A DNA stretch of 64,000 nt from Prevotella sp. (GTDB lineage Bacteria; Bacteroidota; Bacteroidia; Bacteroidales; Bacteroidaceae), in NCBI GenBank assembly GCA_016287755.1, contig JAEEWT010000007.1, positions 107,765-171,764 of the forward strand. Direction: 5' to 3'. The translations under genes were made by a program, and so were the position numbers. The first letter of the stretch is position 1. Every line of letters starts with the position of its first letter. Positions 7,559 through 17,045 of the stretch are shown piece by piece. Under the pieces are notes generated by a model that saw only the letters and a list, made by a program, of their open reading frames with translations, had not been told where the DNA came from and searched no databases.

Positions 7559-8905
7559 TTAAAAGGTGATAGAGGAGATTGACTTGTTCTTGTTGTAGTG
7601 AACAAGCATGAACTGACGGTTCTTGGAACCGCCGTTCTTCCCTACCTTCTCGAACTTATACTGCGTTTGCACAGCATATTTGTTAGGCATATTGCCTGAG
7701 AAGTTCTTACCCACGGTATGCATGCCACGCAGGAAGAAGGTGGCCTGGTCGTAACCGGTGAGAGCAAAACGCGGGAGAGCATTCATCATGCTCGCACCAA
7801 ACCATTTGCGGTAGGCGTTCTCCAATTCCAGCGTTCTTGCTGTCGAAGCATTATAATAATAATAGGTAGGAATGTAAGTGTCGTACTTGTAGAATCTCTC
7901 CAGGTTATACTTCTCGTACAACAGCCAGTCGTTATAGCCGAACAACGATACGGAGATTTTCTTATTGGCATTGGTCAGCGCATCCAACTTACCCAAGGCG
8001 GTAGTCAGTTCGGTGGAACGACCTGTATTGAGAATCACCACGTTCGGCTTATCAGTGGTGAAAGCACGTGCGAAGGTGTCATCGGAATTGGACAGATTCG
8101 TTACATGATAGGTGATCTTCTTCTCTTCAAGACGCTTGCGGACTGCCGATGTGAAAATGCCCTTATTACTGTTGGGATCGTTACAATCGACCAACACGAC
8201 ATTATGATCGCCGAAGCGGTCCATGAAAGCTTCCACAGCCGACTGGTTGAGTTCCTCAGCAGTCTGATACACCTGATAGATATTCTCATTACTTGCCACG
8301 TGGTTACCGTTAATGGAGAACGGGATGACCAGCTTGATGCCGTAGGTCTTTACGAACTGTGAGATAAAATCCATCTGCTTGGTGTAAAGCGGACCGAAGA
8401 TGATGTCGCACTGCTCAGCACCTTTCTCCAGAAGTGTCTGACGGATATCAGCATCGATGTTCACGTTCCAGGCACGGATATCGGTAGAGATACCCTCTTT
8501 CTTCAAGTCGTTGCAAGCCATGAGAATACCGCGGTAGAACTCCACCATGCGACGACCGTCACCATCTACATCATGCAAGGGCAGCATGATACCCACACGG
8601 ATAGCCCTTGTCTTGATGTCGGAGGTGTCTTCTTGCTTAACTGGTGCTGCCTCAGTAGGTTTCGCAGAAGGATAAGGGATAAAGATATAGTCGCCTTTCT
8701 TCAGCTTATAGCTAGGATCAAGCATCTCCGGATTGGCCTTCCGCAGTTCCTCCTCGGTCAAGCCGTATTCCTTAGCGATTCCGTAGATGGTTTCCTTCTT
8801 CTTTACCTTGTGCATCTCCTTCCAGGTCTTGCCTTGTTGTGCACTGGCTTCCATCCCGCCCAGAAGCAGGAAAAGCAATAAAGCATATCTTAAAAAATGT
8901 CGCAT
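7559..8905 (-). CDS. LysM-domain protein with periplasmic-binding-protein fold
   Basis: 448 residues from the ATG at 8905. A TTG-initiated 10-codon extension to 8935 is possible but lies inside the -7 element. After a signal peptide ending EASAQ comes one LysM peptidoglycan-binding repeat (residues about 25-75, HKVKKKETIYGIAKEYGLTEEELRKANP). Then follows a type-1 periplasmic-binding domain (RVGIMLPLHDVDGDGRRMVEFYRG, CDIIFGPLYTKQM). In Bacteroidota this architecture is usually an envelope protein rather than an ABC transporter component, and no transporter genes are adjacent. It probably binds the cell wall. The divergent neighbour is a type IX cargo. Confidence 0.8.
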   Translation of the reverse strand: MRHFLRYALLLFLLLGGMEASAQQGKTWKEMHKVKKKETIYGIAKEYGLTEEELRKANPEMLDPSYKLKKGDYIFIPYPSAKPTEAAPVKQEDTSDIKTRAIRVGIMLPLHDVDGDGRRMVEFYRGILMACNDLKKEGISTDIRAWNVNIDADIRQTLLEKGAEQCDIIFGPLYTKQMDFISQFVKTYGIKLVIPFSINGNHVASNENIYQVYQTAEELNQSAVEAFMDRFGDHNVVLVDCNDPNSNKGIFTSAVRKRLEEKKITYHVTNLSNSDDTFARAFTTDKPNVVILNTGRSTELTTALGKLDALTNANKKISVSLFGYNDWLLYEKYNLERFYKYDTYIPTYYYYNASTARTLELENAYRKWFGASMMNALPRFALTGYDQATFFLRGMHTVGKNFSGNMPNKYAVQTQYKFEKVGKNGGSKNRQFMLVHYNKNKSISSITF

Positions 8906-8932
8906 AATCTCTTTATATTTAAAAATCCTGTG

Positions 8933-8940
8933 CAAAAATA
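8933..8940 (-). promoter_or_regulatory. -7 element of the LysM protein gene
   Basis: TATTTTTG on the minus strand, 28 bp upstream of the ATG at 8905. This placement argues against the upstream TTG start. Confidence 0.55.
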
Positions 8941-8971
8941 CAAAAAAAGAATGGCTAAATCAACTTTATTG

Positions 8972-8979
8972 CGTATTTT
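8972..8979 (+). promoter_or_regulatory. -7 element of the type IX cargo gene
   Basis: TATTTTTG on the plus strand about 22 bp before the ATG at 9001, divergent from the LysM protein promoter within the same 95-bp gap. Confidence 0.55.
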
Positions 8980-9000
8980 TGCACGATAAACCGAGAAAAA

Positions 9001-9714
9001 ATGAAAATAAAACAAATATTCACACTCTCTGCCGCCCTTTGCATGACCTTAGGAATGTCGGCACAGACAAAGCCAACCATCGATCCTACCGCCACCGTGA
9101 TTAGAGACAACGGTGCTGAGGAAAGCGGTACCCTTTTCTCTGGTCCTGCCCCTCTTACGGTTGAGTTCAGGGCCAATGCCGAGAATACAGGAGGCTATTC
9201 AGCCTACTACGAATGGCGATTCAAGATGGAAGGGGAAGAAGAGCCTTATCTGATCAGATACGAAGAGGACACTTCCTATACTTTCCTGAAGGCAGGAACA
9301 CACGAGATTGTGCTGTACGCCACCTTCGTGCAGGGAACGGATACCGTGTTATGCACCCAGGAATACTGGATGGACAGGACAGCTATCAAGGTAACGGTGA
9401 GCGAGAGTAAGTTGGAGATGCCCAATGCCTTCTCGCCCAACGGCGACCAACATAACGACACCTATAAGGCAAAGTCGTATCAGTCGTTGGTGGAGTTCCA
9501 TGCCTATATCTTCAACCGCTGGGGACAAAAACTGTATGAATGGACAGATCCTGCCGGAGAATGGGATGGCACCTATAACGGTAAGCCCGTGAAGGATGGG
9601 GTGTATTTCGTACTGGTCAAGGCCAAGGGTGCCGACGGTATTGAATACAACATCAGGCGCGACGTGAACCTGCTTCGCGGCTTTATCGACAGAGCCGGTA
9701 ACTCCAACTATTAA
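9001..9714 (+). CDS. Secreted protein with gliding-motility-type C-terminal (type IX, type B) sorting domain
   Basis: 237 residues. A signal peptide ends at GMSAQ. Residues about 45-135 form a PKD-like beta sandwich ([24 protein letters not shown]). The last ~90 residues are a CHU_C/type-B sorting domain: [52 protein letters not shown]. Known proteins with this tail are exported by the type IX system. The ligand or partner is unknown. It is followed after 26 bp by uvrA; whether they share a transcript is unclear. Confidence 0.88.
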   Translation: MKIKQIFTLSAALCMTLGMSAQTKPTIDPTATVIRDNGAEESGTLFSGPAPLTVEFRANAENTGGYSAYYEWRFKMEGEEEPYLIRYEEDTSYTFLKAGTHEIVLYATFVQGTDTVLCTQEYWMDRTAIKVTVSESKLEMPNAFSPNGDQHNDTYKAKSYQSLVEFHAYIFNRWGQKLYEWTDPAGEWDGTYNGKPVKDGVYFVLVKAKGADGIEYNIRRDVNLLRGFIDRAGNSNY

Positions 9715-9740
9715 TCCCATTCCTTTCTCCTCCCACCATC

Positions 9741-12611
9741 ATGAACAGAGAAGACGAAAGAATCAATATCTGGGGCGCTCGGGTACATAACCTGAAGAAC
9801 GTCGATGTGGAGATTCCCCGAAACAGTCTGACGGTGATTACCGGACTGAGCGGTTCGGGGAAGTCGTCACTGGCTTTCGACACAATCTTTGCCGAAGGAC
9901 AGCGGCGGTACATCGAGACCTTCTCGGCTTATGCCCGTAACTTCCTGGGAGGAATGGAACGACCCGATGTGGATAAGATCACCGGATTGAGTCCTGTGAT
10001 CAGCATCGAACAGAAAACCACGAATAAGAATCCACGCTCCACGGTAGGAACCACCACCGAAGTGTACGACTTTCTCCGTCTGCTCTTTGCCCGTGCCGGC
10101 ACGGCCTACAGCTATGCTACGGGTGAGAAGATGGTGAAATATACAGAAGAAAAGGTGCTCAGCATGATCAGAGAGGATTATGCCGAAAAGAAGATCTACC
10201 TTCTGGCGCCACTGGTACGCAACAGGAAAGGTCACTACCGCGAGCTCTTCGAGAGCATGCGACGGAAAGGCTACCTGCATATCCGCATCGACGGAGTGAT
10301 TACGGAAATCACGCGGGGCATGAAGGTTGACCGTTACAAGAACCACAATATCGAGGTGGTCATTGACAAGATGAGTCTGCCACCCTACTCGCCCGACGAG
10401 GATTCCAGGACAGAACGACTGAAGAAATCGGTCTCCCTGGCCATGAAACAGGGCGAAGGGATTATCATGGTGATGGACATGACGAATGCTTCGCAGAACG
10501 ATGGAGCGGGCGAAGTGAAGTATTACTCCAAACGATTGATGTGTCCCACCACGGGAATCTCGTATGGCGACCCTGCCCCGAACAAGTTCTCGTTCAACTC
10601 TCCAGAAGGAGCGTGCCCACATTGCAAAGGCCTCGGATATATCAACGAGATTGATCTCGACAAGGTTATTCCCGACCGTAGGCTCTCCATCTACGAAGGA
10701 GCCATTGCTCCGTTGGGGAAATACAAGAGTCAGCTCATCTTCTGGCAGATTGACGCTATACTACATAATTATGAATGCAACCTGAAGACACCCGTCAAGG
10801 AACTGCCCGACGAAGCTTTACAAGAGGTACTCTACGGTTCGCTGACCGATGTGCGCATCAGTAAGGACCTGGTGCATACCTCGAGTGATTTCTTCGTGGC
10901 TTTCAACGGCGTGATCAAATACCTGCGCAGCATCATGGAGAACGATGACAGTGCCAGCGGACAGAAATGGGCTGATCAGTTCCTCGCTACCGCTGTGTGC
11001 CCTGAGTGCCAAGGTCAGCGACTGAACCGCGAATCCCTATCCTACCGCATCTGGGATAAGAACATCTCGGAACTGGCACAGATGGATATCAGTGAACTGA
11101 AGGAATGGCTCTCAAAGGTGGAGGAACACATGGAGCCTCAACAGCAGAAGATTGCCGAGGAGATTCTCAAGGAGATTCGTACACGACTGGATTTCATGCT
11201 GGAGGTAGGACTCGACTATCTGTCGCTAGACCGTCAGTCGGCTTCTCTCTCAGGCGGTGAGAGTCAGCGCATCCGTCTTGCCACCCAAATCGGCAGTCAG
11301 CTGGTAAACGTGCTCTATATCCTTGACGAGCCGAGCATCGGTCTGCACCAGCGAGATAACGAACGACTGATCGCCTCGTTGAAGGAACTGCGCGATATCG
11401 GGAATACAGTGATTGTGGTGGAGCATGACAAGGATATGATGTGCAATGCCGACTATATCGTGGATATCGGTCCTAAGGCGGGTCGTAAAGGCGGTGAGGT
11501 GGTGTTCCAAGGAACGCCTGCTGAGATGATGAAGACCAACACGCTCACGGCTCAATACCTCAATGGACAGAAGGAGATCGCCCTGCCCGAACACCGCAGG
11601 AAAGGTAACGGTAAAGCCATCACCCTGCATGGGGCATCTGGGAATAATCTCAAGCATGTGGATGTGACCTTCCCATTGGGAACGCTCATCGTGGTGACTG
11701 GTGTCAGCGGATCAGGGAAATCCACCCTGATCAACGAAACACTACAGCCGATTCTCAGTCAGCATTTCTACCGCTCGCTGAAGAAGCCCATGAAATATGA
11801 CAGTATCGAAGGACTCGAAGATATCGATAAGGTGGTGAATGTTGACCAGACCCCTATCGGACGAACACCTCGTTCCAATCCTGCAACCTATACGGGAGTG
11901 TTCAGTGATATCCGCTCGCTCTTCGTGAACCTGCCCGAAGCCAAGATTCGTGGTTATAAGCCCGGACGGTTCTCGTTCAATGTTAAGGGCGGACGTTGCG
12001 AGACATGTGGCGGTAATGGTTACAAGACCATCGAGATGAACTTCCTGCCGGATGTATATGTACCCTGCGAGGTGTGTCATGGCAAGCGCTATAACCGGGA
12101 AACATTAGAGGTGAGATACAAAGGAAAGTCCATTGCTGACGTATTGGATATGACCATTAACCAAGCGGTGGAATTCTTTGAGAATGTGCCAGATATACTC
12201 AGGAAGATCAAGACCATTCAGGATGTAGGACTGGGTTATATCAAACTCGGACAACCTTCCACTACTCTCTCCGGCGGTGAGAGTCAGCGCGTGAAGCTCG
12301 CTACGGAACTGAGCAAGAAAGATACGGGTAAGACACTCTATATTCTTGATGAGCCAACCACAGGTCTTCACTTCGAGGATATCCGTATCCTGATGAATGT
12401 GCTCCAGCAGTTGGTTGACCGCGGGAACACAGTGATCATCATCGAACATAACTTCGATGTGATCAAATTAGCGGATTATATCATTGATATGGGACCGGAA
12501 GGCGGTCGTAAGGGAGGAACTATCCTCTCCACGGGAACACCTGAGGTAGTGGCTAAGAGTAAGAAAGGTTATACGCCACGGTTCTTGCGGGAAGAGATGA
12601 AGAAAAAGTAA
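9741..12611 (+). CDS. uvrA: Excinuclease ABC subunit A
   Basis: 956-residue damage-recognition ATPase of nucleotide excision repair, full length for the family. Both ABC modules are intact: Walker [13 protein letters not shown] near residue 35 and [12 protein letters not shown] near 655; signatures [12 protein letters not shown] and [12 protein letters not shown]; Walker [11 protein letters not shown] and [10 protein letters not shown]. Cys pairs CPHCKGLGY and [18 protein letters not shown] mark the zinc modules. The stop is 10 bp from the stop of the convergent FAD dehydrogenase gene, with no hairpin between them. Confidence 0.97.
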   Translation: MNREDERINIWGARVHNLKNVDVEIPRNSLTVITGLSGSGKSSLAFDTIFAEGQRRYIETFSAYARNFLGGMERPDVDKITGLSPVISIEQKTTNKNPRSTVGTTTEVYDFLRLLFARAGTAYSYATGEKMVKYTEEKVLSMIREDYAEKKIYLLAPLVRNRKGHYRELFESMRRKGYLHIRIDGVITEITRGMKVDRYKNHNIEVVIDKMSLPPYSPDEDSRTERLKKSVSLAMKQGEGIIMVMDMTNASQNDGAGEVKYYSKRLMCPTTGISYGDPAPNKFSFNSPEGACPHCKGLGYINEIDLDKVIPDRRLSIYEGAIAPLGKYKSQLIFWQIDAILHNYECNLKTPVKELPDEALQEVLYGSLTDVRISKDLVHTSSDFFVAFNGVIKYLRSIMENDDSASGQKWADQFLATAVCPECQGQRLNRESLSYRIWDKNISELAQMDISELKEWLSKVEEHMEPQQQKIAEEILKEIRTRLDFMLEVGLDYLSLDRQSASLSGGESQRIRLATQIGSQLVNVLYILDEPSIGLHQRDNERLIASLKELRDIGNTVIVVEHDKDMMCNADYIVDIGPKAGRKGGEVVFQGTPAEMMKTNTLTAQYLNGQKEIALPEHRRKGNGKAITLHGASGNNLKHVDVTFPLGTLIVVTGVSGSGKSTLINETLQPILSQHFYRSLKKPMKYDSIEGLEDIDKVVNVDQTPIGRTPRSNPATYTGVFSDIRSLFVNLPEAKIRGYKPGRFSFNVKGGRCETCGGNGYKTIEMNFLPDVYVPCEVCHGKRYNRETLEVRYKGKSIADVLDMTINQAVEFFENVPDILRKIKTIQDVGLGYIKLGQPSTTLSGGESQRVKLATELSKKDTGKTLYILDEPTTGLHFEDIRILMNVLQQLVDRGNTVIIIEHNFDVIKLADYIIDMGPEGGRKGGTILSTGTPEVVAKSKKGYTPRFLREEMKKK

Positions 12612-12621
12612 TACTCATCCA

Positions 12622-14223
12622 TCAACTCACGCCAAGCAGTCGTGCTACCTGCTCCGCACAACGCTCCCCGTCAACACCAGCAGAAACAATACCTCCTGCG
12701 TAGCCCGCACCTTCCCCGCACGGGAACAAACCCTTCACGTTTACATGCTCCAACGAATCCTTGTCACGCAAGATGCGGACAGGCGAAGAGGTACGCGTCT
12801 CCACACCTATCACTGTGGCATTGCTGGTCATGAAACCCCGACTCATCGAGCCGAACTTCTTGAAGCCTTGACGCAGACGGGCGGTAATCATCTCGGGTAA
12901 CCAGAAATGTAGCGGACTGGCCAGTAAGCCGGGCGCATAACTGCTGTCAGGAAGGTCGGCACTGAGCTTACCATTCACGAAATCCGTCATGCGCTGTGCC
13001 GGAGCTGTCTGTTTCCTGTTTCCCTGTTGCCAGCACACACGCTCCAACTCTTCCTGGAAGAGCATCATCTTCAACGGTCCTTCACCTTGCACATCGTCAG
13101 GACGCAGTTCCACCACCATACCGCTGTTGCTCCATCGTGTACCTCGGTTTGACGGACTCATTCCGTTTACCACGATCTGCTCAGGACCTGTTGCAGCAGG
13201 TATGACAAAGCCACCGGGACACATACAGAAACTATAGACGCCACGACCATCCACCTGGGTCACGAAGCCGTATTCGGCTGCAGGCAGATAAGCGCCCCTA
13301 CCCTCCTTGTTATGATACTGGATCTGGTCAATCAGATGTGCGGGGTGCTCCAAACGGACACCTACTGCCAAAGCCTTGGCCTCCAAAAAGACTCCTGCAT
13401 CAGTGAGATAACGATATACATCACGGGCAGAATGACCTGTTGCCAGGATGACAGGTCCCTGGAACTCGCATTCCTCCTGCTCACCATTGATAGTAGTATG
13501 AACAGCTTTCACGCCAACCACCTCTCTGTCGGTTTCTCCACCTTCCATAACAGGACGGAGGTTCAAAGCCACCATCTTCGTCTGGAAATGAACCTCACCA
13601 CCACATTGGATAATCGTGTTCCGCATATTCTCAATCACGCGGGGCAGCTTATCAGTACCTATATGGGGATGAGCATCTGCCAGGATATTCGTGCTGGCAC
13701 CATGCTGACAGAACACGTTCAGGATTTTCTCCACGCTACCCCGTTTCTTACTGCGGGTATAGAGTTTTCCATCGCTATAGGCGCCGGCACCTCCCTCACC
13801 GAAGCAGTAGTTACTCTCCTCGTCAACCACCTGTGTTCGGACAATTCGCGCCAAGTCCTTTTTCCGCTCATGCACATCCTTACCGCGTTCCAGTACCACG
13901 GGCTTCAACCCCAGTTCAATCAAGCGCAAGGCAGCAAACAATCCGCCAGGACCAGCTCCTACCACGATTACTTGTGGAGCAGATGATACGTCACGATACT
14001 CTGTCTTCACGTATTCATCTTCCGTCGGCTCTTCGTTGATATACACTCGTATCTTAAGGTTCACGAAGATAGCACGCTGACGCGCATCGATACTGCGTTT
14101 CAGTACTCTGACGTGCGTCATCGACTTCATCTCAAGACCTTCCTCGTGAGCCAGGTAGTCCTTAATGGTGGCCTCATTCACCGCCTGGTGCGGGCGCACT
14201 CTGATGGAATATTCCTTAATCAT
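12622..14223 (-). CDS. FAD-dependent dehydrogenase (COG2509 type)
   Basis: 533 residues from ATG 14223 (MIKEYSIRVRP). The frame extends upstream to 14385, but those codons run through a 7-bp array and a hairpin and do not look like protein. Dinucleotide-binding VIVVGAGPGGLFAALRL and PVVLERGKDVHERKKDLA identify an FAD enzyme. GATGHSARDVYRYL and the final LFPCGEGAGYAGGIVSAGVDG motif are typical of the uncharacterised COG2509 dehydrogenases. The N-terminal ~90 residues are the family's extra domain. The substrate is unknown. Confidence 0.88.
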   Translation of the reverse strand: MIKEYSIRVRPHQAVNEATIKDYLAHEEGLEMKSMTHVRVLKRSIDARQRAIFVNLKIRVYINEEPTEDEYVKTEYRDVSSAPQVIVVGAGPGGLFAALRLIELGLKPVVLERGKDVHERKKDLARIVRTQVVDEESNYCFGEGGAGAYSDGKLYTRSKKRGSVEKILNVFCQHGASTNILADAHPHIGTDKLPRVIENMRNTIIQCGGEVHFQTKMVALNLRPVMEGGETDREVVGVKAVHTTINGEQEECEFQGPVILATGHSARDVYRYLTDAGVFLEAKALAVGVRLEHPAHLIDQIQYHNKEGRGAYLPAAEYGFVTQVDGRGVYSFCMCPGGFVIPAATGPEQIVVNGMSPSNRGTRWSNSGMVVELRPDDVQGEGPLKMMLFQEELERVCWQQGNRKQTAPAQRMTDFVNGKLSADLPDSSYAPGLLASPLHFWLPEMITARLRQGFKKFGSMSRGFMTSNATVIGVETRTSSPVRILRDKDSLEHVNVKGLFPCGEGAGYAGGIVSAGVDGERCAEQVARLLGVS

Positions 14224-14289
14224 CTGCCTATCAATTCTCCTTTTCTTTCCTTTATCGAAAAGAATCTGCTTGCAAATATACAAATTTTC

Positions 14290-14400
14290 CGCGAAACCCT
14301 TAACGAGTTCCGCGGAAAAACATTCAATTGTCAATTGTCCGCTCGGCTTTACCGCTTCGCTATGCGAAGAATTGTCAACTGTCAATTGTCAACTGTCAAC
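14290..14400. repeat. Heptamer array and hairpins between FAD dehydrogenase and FN3 protein genes
   Basis: TTTTCCGCG and CGCGGAAAA (about 14286-14317) can form a hairpin. TCAATTG units begin near 14324. Four 7-bp units ATTGTCA/ACTGTCA follow at 14371-14398. CTTCGC-TAT-GCGAAG (near 14356-14370) forms a small hairpin between the two array parts. No gene is seen. Confidence 0.75.
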
Positions 14401-16739
14401 TAATTCAAAATGGTCTTCTTGCCATTTTGAATATAAACCCCCTTCTTCGTGGGCTTACCGCTCAGCTTCTGCCCCTCAATAGTGTACCACTCGTCAGAGT
14501 AATTATCCATTGTCCATTGTCCATTATCCATTATTTGGACTCCTGTCGCAATGGCATGTGGATCATACGGAGTCACGAACGATGAAGAGGCCCATCGGCT
14601 TTCATCCGTCCCCCTGACTCCCTTCACCCGCCAGAGATACGGTGCGTCGTTGACCAGCCGCGTAGCCACGAAGGAAGTGCGACCCTCGCTGATGGGCTTC
14701 TCTATGATGCGGTTATCTGCAAACACATACACGGCGAGAATATCAAATCTATCATCCGTTATCTGAGCATGACCCATGAAGCTGAGGGTTCCGCCGAGGT
14801 CTACATCGGAGATGAGCAGCCAATCGTCTGGGGTCAATGTGACTCCGCCATGTTTCCAACAGGTTGAAGAGATGCCAGAATGATCGTTATAAGGTATCCA
14901 GGAATCCTCTTCTTTGTTGCTTAGGATCTCCCATCCATAGCTATCACCATCCTGGTCAATCGATGATAGTTTCGCGGGCATTCCCCATTCACAATTCTCA
15001 AAGTCTTCTGAGAAGACCGTCGTACCTTCTGGGTTGGTCAGCACGATATCATCAAGATGGAGCCAACTGTCTTCGGTCGCGTTATAGTGGCGGATGAGGA
15101 TGGAACCCTTACCGCTGTAACGTTGCAAATCGAAGGAATAAACTCTTTTCCCACCATATACTTTAATGTCTTCTCCCAGTTTCCACCCTGCGTTGTATTG
15201 CAACACATAGTTGTCGAGCGTTCCCTCCCAACTCAGCGTGGCCTCCGTCGCCTCAGGTGCGCTCCCTAGGTTCTTCGGCTTGGGGCAAATCTCTGCCGTG
15301 TTGAAGCTGAAGGGTTCCGACCACTCGCTGACGACGTTCGCATCATAGTAGGAGCGCACCATCAGCGTGTACTGGGTGTCAGACTCCAGGTCCGTCAGCG
15401 TGTAGGGATTGTTGTCGACAAGAATCAGGTTCTCCATATCGTGATTGATGCAGATCTGCCATTGTGTGGCGCCTCCTCTCTCGTTCCAGTCTATCGCCGC
15501 GCTATTCGCCGTGACGTCAGAAGCCTTCAGCTCGATAGGTCTCGGGCAGTCCAGGTTGGCTGTATAGAAGACGGTATCATTCAATATGTTCGACCCCTCG
15601 AAGATGACCTCTCCAAACGGATCGCGGACTACATAGGAACACTCATTGGCATATCCACTGCCTTCCCATACGAAGTAGATTTTACGCCCTAAGCAGACAG
15701 GCAGCGTGCCGCTATTGTCGTATCCGGTTCCGATTGTCCATTTCCGATCAAGTTCCTCATCTGTCAACGCATCCTTGACGACGATGGCATTCGCCCCCCA
15801 TCCGTCACCAAAGCTGTCGTGCAGTTCATAGCTGATCGTGACCATCTTATCTGGCGAGCAATACAGCGTGCGGATGGTGACCGATTCGCTCCATTTGCTC
15901 ACATCAGTTCCGTTCACAGCCCGCACCTTCACCTCGTAGTAACTATCTCTCTCCCAACCGCTGAAGGTATAGGCTTTTTCGGTAGTTTCAATCAGGTGTT
16001 CTTCGTCGTTGTTGACGCAGATCTGCCATGCGGAAGCACTCGATTGCCACTTGATCGTGGCACCTTCCAGAGCTACATCGTCGACACTGATGGCAGAAGG
16101 AGCGACAAGCCCTTGTTGTTCTGCTGGACTATAGCAGAACGTCACCTTGGGCAAGTAATCCAGACAGGAGGGCATTACCGCATCGAAAGATTCTTTATTT
16201 CTACCACGTATGCAGGCTCTACTCATATCCTTCTTAGTCTTGAAATTTGGCGAAGTATAGTTGTTTCCTGGTTCGGTCAGATGGAAAACCACGAGCAGAT
16301 TACCTCCCTGATAGTAGAAAGGTTTGTCGAACACGACCCACATGGTATCCCCCGTGGCGTCGAGTTGCCCCGTATAGACAGGGTCAACTTCCGAGAAGTC
16401 GGTGAACGACAGGTTTTCAGTAGGGAAAGAGCTTTGAGCAACTTCCTTTAGATAGACTTTAAAGGTGGCTTCCCATACAAATTTGGCTTTGTAAGCGCCG
16501 GTATGGAAGGCCATCTTCGATATGTTGCTATTTTCCATAGCTTGGAGATAGTCAGCAGGATAGATCATCTCACACTTCTGATACCAATTTGCGTATTTTC
16601 CATAAACGGGTATATCTGTGTTATTAAAATCAGTAGTCTCGAACACCGTCAACGTATCCGTTTCTCCCTCTCCCTCGGCCTTTGCGTTACCCGCCCAAGC
16701 CAGCATGAGTATCACTGATAATAGTATTTTTTTGATCAT
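14400..16739 (-). CDS. Surface protein with fibronectin type III and cleaved-adhesin-like domains
   Basis: 779 residues from ATG 16739. Upstream Met codons at 16760 and 16799 sit at or before the predicted transcription start. The signal peptide ends near AGNAKA. The mature chain has repeated FN3-like modules, with recurring stretches such as IKWQSSASAWQICVNND and AIDWNERGGATQWQICINHD. A jelly-roll region follows near residues 600-700 (TTVFSEDFENCEWGMPAKL, DGDSYGWEI), resembling gingipain cleaved-adhesin domains. The C-terminus WYTIEGQKL...KKGVYIQNGKK resembles a type IX sorting tail. A 7-bp array runs in frame (NGQWTMDN) just before that tail. Adhesion or substrate binding is inferred. Confidence 0.8.
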   Translation of the reverse strand: MIKKILLSVILMLAWAGNAKAEGEGETDTLTVFETTDFNNTDIPVYGKYANWYQKCEMIYPADYLQAMENSNISKMAFHTGAYKAKFVWEATFKVYLKEVAQSSFPTENLSFTDFSEVDPVYTGQLDATGDTMWVVFDKPFYYQGGNLLVVFHLTEPGNNYTSPNFKTKKDMSRACIRGRNKESFDAVMPSCLDYLPKVTFCYSPAEQQGLVAPSAISVDDVALEGATIKWQSSASAWQICVNNDEEHLIETTEKAYTFSGWERDSYYEVKVRAVNGTDVSKWSESVTIRTLYCSPDKMVTISYELHDSFGDGWGANAIVVKDALTDEELDRKWTIGTGYDNSGTLPVCLGRKIYFVWEGSGYANECSYVVRDPFGEVIFEGSNILNDTVFYTANLDCPRPIELKASDVTANSAAIDWNERGGATQWQICINHDMENLILVDNNPYTLTDLESDTQYTLMVRSYYDANVVSEWSEPFSFNTAEICPKPKNLGSAPEATEATLSWEGTLDNYVLQYNAGWKLGEDIKVYGGKRVYSFDLQRYSGKGSILIRHYNATEDSWLHLDDIVLTNPEGTTVFSEDFENCEWGMPAKLSSIDQDGDSYGWEILSNKEEDSWIPYNDHSGISSTCWKHGGVTLTPDDWLLISDVDLGGTLSFMGHAQITDDRFDILAVYVFADNRIIEKPISEGRTSFVATRLVNDAPYLWRVKGVRGTDESRWASSSFVTPYDPHAIATGVQIMDNGQWTMDNYSDEWYTIEGQKLSGKPTKKGVYIQNGKKTILN
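14503..14537 (-). repeat. In-frame heptamer array in the FN3 protein gene
   Basis: Five 7-bp units (TTATCCA/TTGTCCA on the plus strand) encode the linker QIMDNGQWTMDN, joining the last domain to the C-terminal tail. Confidence 0.85.
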
Positions 16740-16768
16740 TCGTATGGATTTTTTTTGCATTTTGGCTG

Positions 16769-16800
16769 CAAAGGTACGATTAAGTGAGCGAAAAACCAAA
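16769..16800 (-). promoter_or_regulatory. Extended promoter of the FN3 protein gene
   Basis: TACCTTTG (16769-16776) with TTTG (16797-16800) exactly 20 bp upstream. The spacer TTTTTCGCTCACTTAATCG is nearly identical to that of the glnS promoter at 19917-19948, and homology extends about 25 bp further upstream. Confidence 0.75.
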
Positions 16801-16852
16801 AAGTATTTGGGGTTTTTCCGAACGTGGAAGAAAGAAGCGAGATGTTTTCCAT

Positions 16853-17035
16853 AGTTTGACGCAATAATTCATCGAGTTTGACGCAATAATTCAACGAGTT
16901 TGATTGCGTCAAACTATTCCTCTGCTAAATCGTCGCCGAGGTGAAGGCTTCAAGGCCCCCATACGTACTTCTCTCTAGAGAGAGAGAAGGTAGTATGGAT
17001 GGGGGCCGAATGAAGCGACCTTCACCGAGGCGGTT
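16853..17035. repeat. 22-bp tandem repeat and long imperfect palindrome 3' of bglX
   Basis: AGTTTGACGCAATAATTCA plus three bases repeats at 16853 and 16875. A third start at 16897 turns into an inverted copy ending TTGCGTCAAACT. From about 16932 to 17035 two ~50-base arms centred on CTCTCTAGAGAG pair imperfectly through shared blocks (GGGGGCC, TGAAGC, CCTTCACC). This begins 11 bp after the bglX stop codon. There is no U-run, so it is not a classical terminator. No gene is seen in the 16800-17045 gap. Confidence 0.75.
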
Positions 17036-17045
17036 TGAAAAGAAG

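Noticed and set aside
12642..13986. Several plus-strand frames over the FAD dehydrogenase gene
   Set aside because: Antisense shadows; the minus-strand product has clear FAD-binding motifs.
14224..14385. N-terminal extension of the FAD dehydrogenase
   Set aside because: Translated 7-bp repeats and hairpin; family start fits ATG 14223.
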